A model generated the notes under the pieces. That model was not told where the DNA came from. It was given only the letters and a program-made list of their open reading frames with translations, and did not search any database. 64,000 nucleotides of DNA from CAWACP01 sp963832965 (GTDB lineage Bacteria > Acidobacteriota > Terriglobia > Bryobacterales > Bryobacteraceae): positions 930,001 through 994,000 of the forward strand of contig CAWHVW010000003.1 in the NCBI GenBank assembly GCA_963832965.1, written 5' to 3'. This document shows, piece by piece, positions 44,028 through 52,728 of this stretch. Every line of letters begins with the position of its first letter. Positions within the stretch are counted from its first letter, which is position 1. A program made the position numbers and the translations under genes.

Positions 44028-44463
44028 ATCGGGGCTGCGGCAAATTCTGTTTCGCGGCGAGCCGGCGGCACATTGGCGCGACGATCCACAGCCGCTGGCG
44101 GAGGCGGTGCGCCAGTTGCGCGCCTATTTCGCGGGCGAGTTGCGCGATTTTGACCTGCCCCTGGCGCCGGAGGGCACGCCGTTCCAGTTACGCGTCTGGC
44201 GCGAGCTGCGCAACATCCCCTACGGCCAGACCATTTCCTATGGCGAGCTGGCGCGGCGGGTGGGTTCGCCGAACGGCTCGCGCGCGGTGGGGCTGGCGAA
44301 TGGGGCCAATCCCATTTCCATCGTGGTCCCGTGCCATCGCGTGATCGGCAGCAACGGCAAGCTCACTGGCTACGGAGGCGGTCTGGAAAATAAGCAGCGG
44401 CTGCTGTCCCTGGAGCGAGCTGGGTCCGAAAACGAGCGCAAGCACCCTCTGTTTGTCCAATAA
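43960..44463 (+). CDS. ogt: Methylated-DNA-protein-cysteine methyltransferase
   Basis: This 167-residue O6-alkylguanine transferase has the active-site motif VVPCHRVIG and the helix-turn-helix region IPYGQTISYGELARRVGSP. It removes methyl groups from O6-methylguanine in a suicide reaction. It follows the Ada-AlkA fusion in the same operon, so the functions of classical Ada plus AlkA are split as Ada-AlkA and Ogt. The overlap implies co-expression. Confidence 0.93.
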   Translation: MEKSMLYTWMESPVGRLLLAADESGLRQILFRGEPAAHWRDDPQPLAEAVRQLRAYFAGELRDFDLPLAPEGTPFQLRVWRELRNIPYGQTISYGELARRVGSPNGSRAVGLANGANPISIVVPCHRVIGSNGKLTGYGGGLENKQRLLSLERAGSENERKHPLFVQ

Positions 44464-44469
44464 TAGGGT

Positions 44470-45366
44470 ATGAGCAGTTTCTTGCGGTTCGCCGCTCTTG
44501 CCGCCCTGGTTTGCCTTGTCCTGTCCGCGCAAGCCGATTGGACCACCTCCACCGATTTTCCCAACGTGGACTTCGGCGGCCTGACGCCCGACCAGAAAGA
44601 ACTGGCCGTGAAGATTCTGCGCGGCGAAACGTGCACCTGCGGATGCAATATGAAGCTGGCGCAGTGCCGCATGGTCGATCCATCGTGCGGCGACAGCCGC
44701 GCCCTCTCAACAATCGTTATCGAGGGAGTGCGCAATCACCGCACGGCGGACCAGATTCACGACGCGCTGGTCACTTCCGCGATTGCCAAGATGCGCGCCA
44801 GCCAGAACAAGATCCTGGGCGATCCGGTGGAAATCGCAACGGAAGGCGCGCCGACCCGCGGGCCGCAGTCGGCGAAGGTTACCGTGGTGGAGTTCTCCGA
44901 TTTCGAATGTCCGTATTGCGCGAAAGCAGTGGGCGAAATCGCCGCCATCATGGCCGCATACCCGAGCGACGTGAAGCTGGTGTTCAAGCAGTTTCCCCTG
45001 GATATGCATCCGCACGCGGAGATGGCCGCGGAAGCCGCGCTGGCCGCCAACGATCAGGGAAAGTTTTGGGAAATGCACGACAAGCTCTTCGCCAACGCCT
45101 CGCATCTCTCGAAAGAGACCATCTTCGCGGTGGCCGAAAGCATCGGGCTGGACATGATGCGGTTCACGCGCGATATGGAAAGCGGCCGCTTCCGCCCGGC
45201 GGTGCAAGCGGACCTGACCGAAGGCGACAAGGCGGGCGTTTTCGGCACGCCTTCGCTTTTTATCGACGGCAAGCCGTATCGCGGGCCGGTAATTCTCTCC
45301 ATTCTGAAGCCCATCCTCGACGGCGAGCTGAAGCCCCCGCCCGCCGTCGCGGCGGCCGCTCAATGA
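44470..45366 (+). CDS. DsbA-like thioredoxin-fold protein with CcmH-like N-terminus
   Basis: This 298-residue periplasmic protein has a signal peptide. An N-terminal Cys-rich segment (GETCTCGCNMKLAQC) is reminiscent of CcmH/NrfF, and a DsbA-like domain contains the redox motif ECPYC and the cis-Pro loop FGTPSLF. It would reduce or form disulfides, possibly in haem-protein maturation. It starts 7 bp after ogt and overlaps the cyclase gene by 4 bp. Confidence 0.8.
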   Translation: MSSFLRFAALAALVCLVLSAQADWTTSTDFPNVDFGGLTPDQKELAVKILRGETCTCGCNMKLAQCRMVDPSCGDSRALSTIVIEGVRNHRTADQIHDALVTSAIAKMRASQNKILGDPVEIATEGAPTRGPQSAKVTVVEFSDFECPYCAKAVGEIAAIMAAYPSDVKLVFKQFPLDMHPHAEMAAEAALAANDQGKFWEMHDKLFANASHLSKETIFAVAESIGLDMMRFTRDMESGRFRPAVQADLTEGDKAGVFGTPSLFIDGKPYRGPVILSILKPILDGELKPPPAVAAAAQ

Positions 45367-46013
45367 GCTCCTGGATCGACGTCACCATTCCCATGCGCAA
45401 CGGCATGTCCGGGTGGCCGGGGGACCGGCCGTTTGAGCGCACGCTCACCCATTCCATGGCCGACGGCGCCGCCAACAATTTGTCGCAGTTCTCTTCCTCC
45501 GCCCACGCCGGGACGCACATGGATGCGCCGTTGCATTTTCTGGCGGACGCGCCTTCGATGGACACGCTGCCCATCGATGCGGTGGTGGGCCGCGCGCGCG
45601 TGGTCCAAATCCAGGACGCCGAGGCGATCCGTCCAGGAGAGTTGGAAGCGCACGCGCTCCAGCCGGGCGACCGGGTGCTGTTTCGCACGCGCAATTCCGA
45701 GCGCCACCTGGTCGAACAGGAGTTTGCGACCGACTTCGTGTACATTTCCCCCGATGCCGCGTGCTATCTGGTGGCGCGGGGCGTTCGTACCGTGGGCGTA
45801 GACTACCTCTCCGTGGGCGCGTTCCGGGAAGAGAGCGGCCGGGAAACACACCGCGTGCTCCTCAGCGCGGGCATCTGGATCATCGAAGGTCTGAACCTGG
45901 TGGATGTGAAGCCGGGCGAGTATGAACTGATCTGTTTGCCCCTGCGGCTGGTCGGTTCCGACGGCGCGCCCGCGCGAGCCGTATTGCGGAAAGTGTCGCC
46001 AGGCTCCCATTGA
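45363..46013 (+). CDS. Cyclase-family metal hydrolase (kynurenine formamidase-like)
   Basis: This 216-residue enzyme has the metal-binding motif HAGTHMDAPLHF of the cyclase/KynB family and a conserved SVGAF..ESG..THRVLL block. The family hydrolyses formamides or esters, often of kynurenine; the true substrate here is uncertain, because no kyn genes are near. The ATG at 45363 overlaps the upstream stop (ATGA). Confidence 0.85.
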   Translation: MSSWIDVTIPMRNGMSGWPGDRPFERTLTHSMADGAANNLSQFSSSAHAGTHMDAPLHFLADAPSMDTLPIDAVVGRARVVQIQDAEAIRPGELEAHALQPGDRVLFRTRNSERHLVEQEFATDFVYISPDAACYLVARGVRTVGVDYLSVGAFREESGRETHRVLLSAGIWIIEGLNLVDVKPGEYELICLPLRLVGSDGAPARAVLRKVSPGSH

Positions 46014-46028
46014 ACAGGCGTGGAAACC

Positions 46029-46544
46029 TCAACGGGCTCGCAGGAAGGCCCGCAGATCTTTCATGAGGAGCACCAGACGCATTTCGTCCACTGGCGACGG
46101 GCTGAATCCGAATCGTAGATAGAACGAACGCGCGGCGGCATCAATGGCCTGCACAAGAACAGCGCGGATGCCTACGGTTTCGGCGGCTTGTTCGGAGCGC
46201 AGCAGGGCGTCCTGCAACAACGATGCGCCAAGGCCCGCGCCCTGGCGGGCACGATCAACAGCCAATCGTCCCAACACCACAATGCCTATCGGATGGGCGG
46301 CAAGTCCGCGCGCGACACAGTCGGGAACTTCGGCGCGGCCGATGCTTCCGGCGGTCAGGGCATGATAGCCGGCTACAATGCGGTCGCGGCGGTGCGCAAC
46401 ATAGACGCGGGCAGCGTCATTCTGGACGTTAGTCCACGCGAAGCGTTTTAGCCATGCGTTGAGCGCGTCATTGCCACAATCGAAAGCACCGAGGTCGTGA
46501 TCGCGGGAGAGCTTCTCAATAACGAATTCGGGGCCCGAGGCCAT
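46029..46544 (-). CDS. TacT-like GNAT toxin
   Basis: This 171-residue acetyltransferase reads VIEKLSRDHDLGAFDCGNDALNAWLKRFA, the N-terminus of TacT/AtaT toxins that acetylate aminoacyl-tRNA. The acetyl-CoA loop is VDRARQGAGLGASLL and a catalytic-region Tyr sits in SFYLRFGF. The ATG at 46544 shares one base with the stop of the antitoxin gene. The longer upstream frame is the antitoxin gene read in another phase. Confidence 0.8.
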   Translation of the reverse strand: MASGPEFVIEKLSRDHDLGAFDCGNDALNAWLKRFAWTNVQNDAARVYVAHRRDRIVAGYHALTAGSIGRAEVPDCVARGLAAHPIGIVVLGRLAVDRARQGAGLGASLLQDALLRSEQAAETVGIRAVLVQAIDAAARSFYLRFGFSPSPVDEMRLVLLMKDLRAFLRAR

Positions 46545-46837
46545 CAGCGGCTTTCCGCGATGGAGCCGCGCGAAAACAAACGCTTCAGCCCAGCGGGAAT
46601 TTTCGGCGGGGCATCGAGAGCTCTTAGAAACGCATTCCACGCTTTGGCCGGCACCACAAAGTGGTTCTCATCCGCCAGGTCGATTTCAGCCTGGGTGCAG
46701 GTTGAATGCAGGATGTATTCGGTGAGGTTGGCTTTCCGCCGTGCCGCGCCCGCCTTGATCAGGTCTGCCTGCCGGGCGGTGGCACGCACGTGAAATCGCT
46801 CGGATTTAGGGGGAACGGCGGAAGTGGTCGGCGGCAT
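46544..46837 (-). CDS. DUF1778 antitoxin (TacA-like)
   Basis: This 97-residue protein has an N-terminal ribbon-helix-helix (ERFHVRATARQADLIKAGAARRKANLTEYIL) and a C-terminal toxin-binding tail (FVVPAKAWNAFLRALDAPP). Together with the following GNAT toxin it forms a TacAT-type module. The ATG at 46837 is preferred over 46888. An inverted repeat and a good -10 box lie directly upstream. Confidence 0.82.
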   Translation of the reverse strand: MPPTTSAVPPKSERFHVRATARQADLIKAGAARRKANLTEYILHSTCTQAEIDLADENHFVVPAKAWNAFLRALDAPPKIPAGLKRLFSRGSIAESR

Positions 46838-46849
46838 ATGCTGCTTACC

Positions 46850-46868
46850 ATTGTACGCCTTTTGTACA
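46850..46868 (-). promoter_or_regulatory. Promoter/operator of the TacAT-like pair
   Basis: On the minus strand TACAAT (46855-46850) is a strong -10 box. An inverted repeat TGTAC-N7-GTACA (46852-46868) overlaps it. The start codon is only 12 bp further, so the leader would be very short. Autorepression by the antitoxin is the likely use. Confidence 0.55.
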
Positions 46869-46893
46869 CATCGGAGAAAATCCGCCAACCAAC

Positions 46894-48483
46894 CTAACGC
46901 TTCGCCAGCGTCCCTGAAACGAAGAAGCTGTTCCAGCGGGGCGGGTTTAATCCAACGGCGCGCATAATACGGAATGCCACTGCGTCACCCGCCTGCAGCC
47001 GGCTTGAAATCCGGCGCACGTCGTCAGCCGAAGCCACCGGCTCGCGATTGATGGACACGATGATGTCCTTCTCCTGAATGCCGATATCCTCCGCGAACGA
47101 ATCCTCGTCCACGCTGGTCACCACCACGCCCTTCTTGTCCCCAAGGGCCAGGTTGGTGCGCTCGGAATCGGAAAGCGCGCGGATGCGGATGCCGAACTTC
47201 GCGGGGCTGGCCACTTCGCCCTTCTGCTGTTCGGACTGCTCTTCTTCCTCTTCGTCTCCGGCAATCTCCGCGCGGTTCTTGAACACTTCGACGCGGTCCA
47301 GGATGGTCACCTTGAAATTCATCCGCTTGCCGCCGCGATCCACGTCAAACGAAGCCACCGTACCGATGGGCGATTCGGCGACGCGCGTCACCAGATCGTC
47401 GCCGTCCTTAATCGGCTTGCCATCCATGGACAGAATGATGTCGTCGGCCTTGATCCCGGCCTTTTGCGCCGGACCGCCGTCTTGTGTGTCACCCACCAGC
47501 ACGCCATGGTCGGCGCCCAGCGCCTTGAGCAGATCGGGCTTGTCGCTTTTGCTCCAGGTGATCCCGATGGAACCGCGGGTCACCCTTCCGGTGCGAATGA
47601 TGTCGTTATAGACGTGCACGGCCATGTTGATGGGCAGCGCGAAGCCGATGCCGTTATTACCGCCCGTCTGGGTGGCGATCATGGTGTTCACGCCAATCAC
47701 TTCACCCCGAATATCCAGCAGAGGCCCGCCGCTGTTGCCGGGGTTAATGGCGGCGTCGGTCTGGATGAAACGCTGGAACTGCTGCGCCTGGGTGATCTCG
47801 CGTCCGGTGGCGCTCACGATGCCCGCCGTCACCGACGCTTCCAAACCAAACGGCGATCCGATGGCAACCGCCCAATCGCCCACCTGGATGGCGTCGGAAT
47901 TTCCGATGGTTACCGGATCCAGCGGCGCTCGCGGATCGATCTTGATCACCGCCAGATCGGTTTCGCGGTCGAAGCCAACCACTCGCGCACGATACTCGTT
48001 GTCCTCGTCGTGCAGCTTCACGCGAATGTGGTCCATGTGGTCCACCACGTGATTATTCGTGATGATGTAGCCATTGCGGTCCACGATGAAGCCGCTCCCC
48101 GATTGCTCGTGCTTGAAGGGGCGCTCGGTGTCGCCGCCGTCGCCGGACGGTCCGCCATGAAAGAATCGCCGGAACGGTTCCAGCGCGTCATCGCCGCTTT
48201 CCCCGTTGGGATCTTTCTTCGAACTGGCCTCTTTGGGAGTGTAGTCGGCGGTGATGTTTACGACGGCCGGTTCCAGCTTCTTCGCAAGGCGCGTGAACTC
48301 GTTGCCAATCTGCACCGCGTCGGGCACGTGAAGCGGCGTTGCGTCGGGCGCGCCCACCTGGCCGCGGGCCGCATGCGCGCCGGTGTTCACCAGGGTTCCG
48401 ATAACGATGCCCACCGACAGAGTCAGCAGAAGCAATCCGAACGAGAGCAGCTTCTGCTCACGCATTTTGTGAAAGAGGCGCAT
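46894..48483 (-). CDS. HtrA/DegP-type serine protease
   Basis: This 529-residue periplasmic protease/chaperone has an N-terminal membrane anchor and a trypsin-like domain with His145 (TNNHVVDH), Asp176 (ETDLAVI) and Ser251 (NPGNSGGP). Two PDZ domains follow (about 300-390 and 430-525, for example DGGPAQKAGIKADDIILSMDG). It degrades or refolds damaged envelope proteins. An acidic linker (EEEEEQSEQQ) joins the PDZ domains. No regulator lies beside it. Confidence 0.95.
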   Translation of the reverse strand: MRLFHKMREQKLLSFGLLLLTLSVGIVIGTLVNTGAHAARGQVGAPDATPLHVPDAVQIGNEFTRLAKKLEPAVVNITADYTPKEASSKKDPNGESGDDALEPFRRFFHGGPSGDGGDTERPFKHEQSGSGFIVDRNGYIITNNHVVDHMDHIRVKLHDEDNEYRARVVGFDRETDLAVIKIDPRAPLDPVTIGNSDAIQVGDWAVAIGSPFGLEASVTAGIVSATGREITQAQQFQRFIQTDAAINPGNSGGPLLDIRGEVIGVNTMIATQTGGNNGIGFALPINMAVHVYNDIIRTGRVTRGSIGITWSKSDKPDLLKALGADHGVLVGDTQDGGPAQKAGIKADDIILSMDGKPIKDGDDLVTRVAESPIGTVASFDVDRGGKRMNFKVTILDRVEVFKNRAEIAGDEEEEEQSEQQKGEVASPAKFGIRIRALSDSERTNLALGDKKGVVVTSVDEDSFAEDIGIQEKDIIVSINREPVASADDVRRISSRLQAGDAVAFRIMRAVGLNPPRWNSFFVSGTLAKR

Positions 48484-48561
48484 GGTGCTCAGATGGACCT
48501 TTCCGCCCGCCAGGCCGACGGTACCTATATTATAGGGGTCCCCAGCGCCGTACAGAAGTCA

Positions 48562-49452
48562 CTACGCAGACGGCTGGGACGCCGTTCCAAACGGTTTCAG
48601 CTCCGCCAGAAGAATTCCCGCCAAAATGAGCCCGGCGCCTCCCAGCGTCCGCCCGGTGAGGGTTTCACCGGCAACCAGCCAGGAGGTCACCCACGCGAAG
48701 ACCGGTTCCAGCGCGAACACCAGGGCCGTGCGGGTGGGGCTGCTGAAGCGTTGTGCCCATGTTTGCAGGGAGAACGCCAGTGCCGTGGCCAGCAGGCTGG
48801 TCACTGCCAGCGCCACCCAGACGCGCGCCGACCAGCGCACGTGAATCGGCTCGGCCCACCAGAACAACCCTCCCGCCAGCACCGCGCAGGTGGCAATTTG
48901 CGTCACCGCCAAAGTGCCCGTGTCGGCGGCCCGCGCGAAGTGACCCAGAGTCACAATATGCAGCGCGAAAGCCACCGCGCAGCCGGCCACCAGAAGATCG
49001 CCCGTGCTCACTTCCAGCAGGTTGCGGTGCGCGGTCATCAGGGCCATGCCGGCGGCCGCCAGCACCACTCCCGCCGATTCCGCGCCTTGCGGCGCTTTGC
49101 GGTGAATCATTGCGCTGAAGACGGGCACCAGCGGAATATAGAGGGCCGTGATAAACGCGGTCTTCGAGGCAGTGGTCAGCTTGAGCCCGAAGGTTTGAAG
49201 CACATATCCGCTGAACAGCAGAACGCCCGCCGCTACGCCGCCGCGGACGGCATGTCCGCGGTTGCCCGCTCGCCGGATGGATCCGTGGAACACCAGTGCG
49301 AGCGCCACCGCCGCCAAAGTGAATCGCAAGGCGAGGAACAGCAGCGTGCCGACATCGGCCAGGGCTTCCTTCACCAGCACGAAGGTGGCGCCCCACACCA
49401 TGCATACGAAGACCAGCGCCACGTCGGCGCGCCAGCGCGGTGGAGCGCTCAT
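48562..49452 (-). CDS. EamA/DMT-family transporter
   Basis: This 296-residue protein has about ten transmembrane helices in two EamA repeats. The N-terminus is ALVFVCMVWGATFVLVKEAL and a second-half motif reads EPVFAWVTSWLVAGETLTGR. These export metabolites or amino acids; substrate unknown. It overlaps the M20 peptidase gene by 4 bp, hinting at export of a peptidase product or shared regulation. Confidence 0.88.
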   Translation of the reverse strand: MSAPPRWRADVALVFVCMVWGATFVLVKEALADVGTLLFLALRFTLAAVALALVFHGSIRRAGNRGHAVRGGVAAGVLLFSGYVLQTFGLKLTTASKTAFITALYIPLVPVFSAMIHRKAPQGAESAGVVLAAAGMALMTAHRNLLEVSTGDLLVAGCAVAFALHIVTLGHFARAADTGTLAVTQIATCAVLAGGLFWWAEPIHVRWSARVWVALAVTSLLATALAFSLQTWAQRFSSPTRTALVFALEPVFAWVTSWLVAGETLTGRTLGGAGLILAGILLAELKPFGTASQPSA

Positions 49453-50693
49453 GCGTCAGGGACGGACGGGAGGGTGTGACGCAGCAGCAGGTGCAGGGCA
49501 AGCAGGATGCGCCGGAGACCCAGATCGCGGCCCTCCGGGTTGTACCATTCTCCGGGAGTGTGCGCGCCGCCGCCCTGGCCGCCCGCGCCGATGGCCACCG
49601 CGGGAATGCCCATGGACAGAGGAATGTTCGCGTCCGTGGAGGCGCAATCCACCTGGGCGCGGATGTTCAGGTGCGCGTCCACCGCCCGCTGGATGTTCAG
49701 AATGGGCGCATCATCGGCCAGCTTGCCGCCCGGCCGCGTGCCGATGTCGGTGATCTTCGCGGAAACGCGCCCGCCGGTGCAACGGTCGTTCTCCACCTCA
49801 ATCGCTTTCTCCACGCAATCGGTGAGACTCGCCGAAAGCTCCTCCAGCCGGGCCACGCTCTCTGAGCGGATGTCCAGCTTGGCCCTGGCCGAGCCGGCAA
49901 TCGAGTTTACGCTCAGCCCGCCCTCCAGTATTCCGAAGTTGAACGACGATCTCGGCCGGCCCGCCCCATTCAACGGCGTGTCCGTGAACAGCGAGATGGC
50001 GCGGCTCAGCGCGTGGACTGGATTGCCGATTCCATAATCGCTCCAACTATGCCCGCCGGAACCGGCGATGCTGATGTCGAAGCGGCGGCTGGCCAGCGCC
50101 TGGCAAGTGATATGATCCGTGGCCGGTCCATCCAGCACCAGCAGGGCCGCCAGGCGGCCGCTGAGCGGCGACGCGCGGCACAGATATCGCATCCCGCTGA
50201 GGTTCCCTTCGCCCTCTTCGCCGACGTTAGCCACGAATACGAGGGCGCGGAAAGTCTCCGGGCCGCAGGATTGAATGGCCTTCGCCAGCGCGAGCAGTGA
50301 GGCCAGTCCCGCTCCGTTGTCGGAGACTCCGGGACCGTGGAAACTGCCATCGGGCCCGAAGACGATTTCTTTTTCAGGGTTGCGCGGCGCCATCACCGTG
50401 TCGAGGTGCGCGGTCACCGCCACCACCGGTCCCTCCGGATACCCTGGCGCGGAGGCCACGACGTTGCCGCTGCGGTCCGTGCGAGCCTCGTAGCCGAGGT
50501 CGCGGAATTGCGCCTGCATCCACTCGGCGCGCGCCTGTTCGAAGAATGTCGGGGCGGGGATGCGGCAAAGCTCGAGATGCCGGTCGTTGATCCACTGCTT
50601 TTCGCGGACGAACCATGCCAGAGCCTCGCGCAGTTCCGGCGACCCTGCGGCATCGGCTACGGCTTTGGTCAAAGTGGATGGGAGCGTCGCCAA
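49449..50693 (-). CDS. M20-family metallopeptidase
   Basis: This 414-residue di-zinc peptidase has the metal-site motifs AVTAHLDTV, GVSDNGAGLASLLALA and FVANVGEEGEGNL, with a late DCASTDANIPLSMG. It resembles peptidase T and related aminoacyl peptidases of the M20/M25/M40 group. The start is a TTG at 50693 with no strong ribosome binding site and remains uncertain. It is the first gene of a unit with the transporter. Confidence 0.87.
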   Translation of the reverse strand: MATLPSTLTKAVADAAGSPELREALAWFVREKQWINDRHLELCRIPAPTFFEQARAEWMQAQFRDLGYEARTDRSGNVVASAPGYPEGPVVAVTAHLDTVMAPRNPEKEIVFGPDGSFHGPGVSDNGAGLASLLALAKAIQSCGPETFRALVFVANVGEEGEGNLSGMRYLCRASPLSGRLAALLVLDGPATDHITCQALASRRFDISIAGSGGHSWSDYGIGNPVHALSRAISLFTDTPLNGAGRPRSSFNFGILEGGLSVNSIAGSARAKLDIRSESVARLEELSASLTDCVEKAIEVENDRCTGGRVSAKITDIGTRPGGKLADDAPILNIQRAVDAHLNIRAQVDCASTDANIPLSMGIPAVAIGAGGQGGGAHTPGEWYNPEGRDLGLRRILLALHLLLRHTLPSVPDA

Positions 50694-50751
50694 ATGCCAG
50701 TGTAGCGAGACGCTGGCGTGGTGTCAGCCAGCAAGTCCTGGGAGCGAGCTC

Positions 50752-51711
50752 TTACCGCGCCCCGCCGACGTGAACCGGCTTCTCCGCTCCGGAGAACCGC
50801 CGGAACGGGCCGCGCGATCCGTTGGGCAGAATGGTGTCCAGCGAAGTGAGCGTTTGCGTGAGCTGCTCGCTGGTGAGACCGCGCGCGCCGGTCAGGTTGG
50901 CGCCGGCGAGTTTGGTGGCCGTCACCACCGCTTCGCGGAGGTTCGCGCCGGTGAGATCGGCGTTCTCGAAATCGGCGCAGGCGACGTTGGCGCCCTGAAA
51001 ATCCGCCCCGCGCAGCGAACTCCGCTGGAACAAGGCGTGGCTTAGGTTAGCGCGCGTAAACCGGGCGCGATCGCAGTCGGCGCCGGAGAAGTTGCAGTTC
51101 TGCGCCGCGCCGTCGGCCCAGTTCGCGTCGCTGAAATTCGCCAGCACGAACCGGCACCATGAGGCTCGCGCGCGCTGCAATACGGCGCCCGCGAAGGTGG
51201 CCTCCTGGCAATCGCATTCCGACAGGAAAACCCGGTGCATGCTCGCTTCGTCCAGTTTCGCGCCGCCCATCGGGCAGCGGATCAGACGGCTGTCGAATAA
51301 GCGCGCTGAGGTGAGCGTGGTGCGCTGCAGAGATGTTTCGATGAGCGTCGCTTCGGAAATGCTCGCGTCGGTAAGCCAGGCTGAATCGAGATTGGCGTGG
51401 TCAAGCACGCTTTCGCTCAGATCCGCGGAGGTGAGCCGGGCCATGCGCAGGTCTGCGCTATCCAGGTCCGCGCCGCTCAGATTCGCGCCGCTGAGGTCGC
51501 CCTCGGTGAGCACCACCCCGCGCAAAAGCGCCTTCCGCAGGTCCGCGCCGGCCAGCGTCGCGCCATGCAGGAACCATCCATGCAGGTCCGCGCGGCGGCC
51601 GGTGGCGCCGCTGGCCAGCCACGCGGCATGCTCGTGCAGGCGCTCGCGCAGCTCGGCCGCGAACTCAGCCTTCGACCTGTCCAACCGGACCCACGGAGCG
51701 GCCATTTCCAT
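50752..51711 (-). CDS. Pentapeptide-repeat protein
   Basis: This 319-residue protein is built of A(D/N)LxX repeats, for example GADLRKALLRG and SGANLSGADLDSADL, forming a right-handed quadrilateral beta-helix from about residue 45 to 275. Some members mimic DNA and bind gyrase, most have no known role. It starts right at the stop of the HDOD gene and may be its partner. No kinase or transmembrane domain is attached. Confidence 0.9.
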   Translation of the reverse strand: MEMAAPWVRLDRSKAEFAAELRERLHEHAAWLASGATGRRADLHGWFLHGATLAGADLRKALLRGVVLTEGDLSGANLSGADLDSADLRMARLTSADLSESVLDHANLDSAWLTDASISEATLIETSLQRTTLTSARLFDSRLIRCPMGGAKLDEASMHRVFLSECDCQEATFAGAVLQRARASWCRFVLANFSDANWADGAAQNCNFSGADCDRARFTRANLSHALFQRSSLRGADFQGANVACADFENADLTGANLREAVVTATKLAGANLTGARGLTSEQLTQTLTSLDTILPNGSRGPFRRFSGAEKPVHVGGAR

Positions 51712-52611
51712 TTACATCCCCATGGCGGTGGTCAAACCGCCGAACAGCTCTTGAAACTCGCCTGCTAACTCGCCAAAGTTGCCCACCCCCGCCCACAGCG
51801 GCAATCGCTCCCCTGCTTCGGCCTGCGCGGCTGCCCCCGCGGCTAGCGCGGCTTCGGCGGGAAACACGCTGTAGCCCACATCCCCCGCGAATTTGTCGGC
51901 CGCATGCACCAGCTCACTCAGCCGGATCGACGTGCCCGGCTCGCAAACCGTAGGGTCGTCCCCAGGGTGGTGATGATAGAGCGCCGCCGTTACCAGCTCG
52001 TTGGGCATTCCGGACCGCCGCAGCGCCTCCGCCGAGATCTCCGAGTGCGTGAAGCCCAGAATCTGGCGCTCACAGTCTTCCAGAGTGATCCCCCCGGAGG
52101 TTTGCAGCCCGCGGATGGCCAGGAACTGCTCGGGTAGCGCCGTGACAATCAACAGCTTGCCAAAATCGTGAAACAGGCCCGAGCTGAATGCCGCGTCCAC
52201 GCCGGTAACCGGCACGCGCGCCGCCAGTTGATCGCAAACGATCGCGGTGGCCAGCGAGTGGAAATGAAATCGCTTGGCGGGCCATTCCGGAATCGTGGGA
52301 ATCTTGTGGCAAATCTGGTTGAGTCCCAGCCCCAGAATCAAATTGCGCAGGCGGCCGATGCCCAGCATGGTCATGGCTCGCGAAATGGAGGCCAGCGAGC
52401 CACGCCCGTACAGCGCCGAGTTGGCGATGCGCAGTATGGTGTTGGCGATCACCACATCCGCTTCCACCAGCGGCACAAGGGTGCGGAAGTCCACCCATTC
52501 GTCCGCCAGCGCCGTCCGCAACCTGGACATCGTCCGCGAATAGGGCGGAAGGTTTTGCAGCGTTTCGAGAACGCGCTCCCGATAGACCGTATCTGTTGCC
52601 GCCTGTACCAT
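51712..52611 (-). CDS. HDOD-domain signalling protein
   Basis: This 299-residue protein has the HDOD domain (PYSRTMSRLRTALADEW, IANSALYGRGSLASISRAMTMLGIGRLRNLIL and GLFHDFGKLL). HDOD is a degenerate HD fold used in signalling and cell-cycle or motility control, usually without enzymatic activity. The remaining C-terminal part is Ala-rich. It is upstream of the pentapeptide-repeat gene in the same operon. Confidence 0.88.
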   Translation of the reverse strand: MVQAATDTVYRERVLETLQNLPPYSRTMSRLRTALADEWVDFRTLVPLVEADVVIANTILRIANSALYGRGSLASISRAMTMLGIGRLRNLILGLGLNQICHKIPTIPEWPAKRFHFHSLATAIVCDQLAARVPVTGVDAAFSSGLFHDFGKLLIVTALPEQFLAIRGLQTSGGITLEDCERQILGFTHSEISAEALRRSGMPNELVTAALYHHHPGDDPTVCEPGTSIRLSELVHAADKFAGDVGYSVFPAEAALAAGAAAQAEAGERLPLWAGVGNFGELAGEFQELFGGLTTAMGM

Positions 52612-52728
52612 CTCAGGATACTTATCGCGAAGCCGCGCCCCTATTAGAGGCTGATTTGGGCGGCGGTAAAGTTCCGCCCCGCCGAGTCCGATTGATTAAG
52701 TCGAGACCCACGGCCATCAAAGGCGCTC

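Noticed and set aside
44511..46013. 500-residue frame covering the DsbA-like and cyclase genes
   Set aside because: Only its last part (from 45363) is a real gene; the rest is an out-of-phase reading of the DsbA-like gene.
47464..49479. 671-residue plus-strand frame opposite htrA and the transporter
   Set aside because: It is a shadow of two well-supported genes; it has no domain and is Arg/Gln/His-rich.
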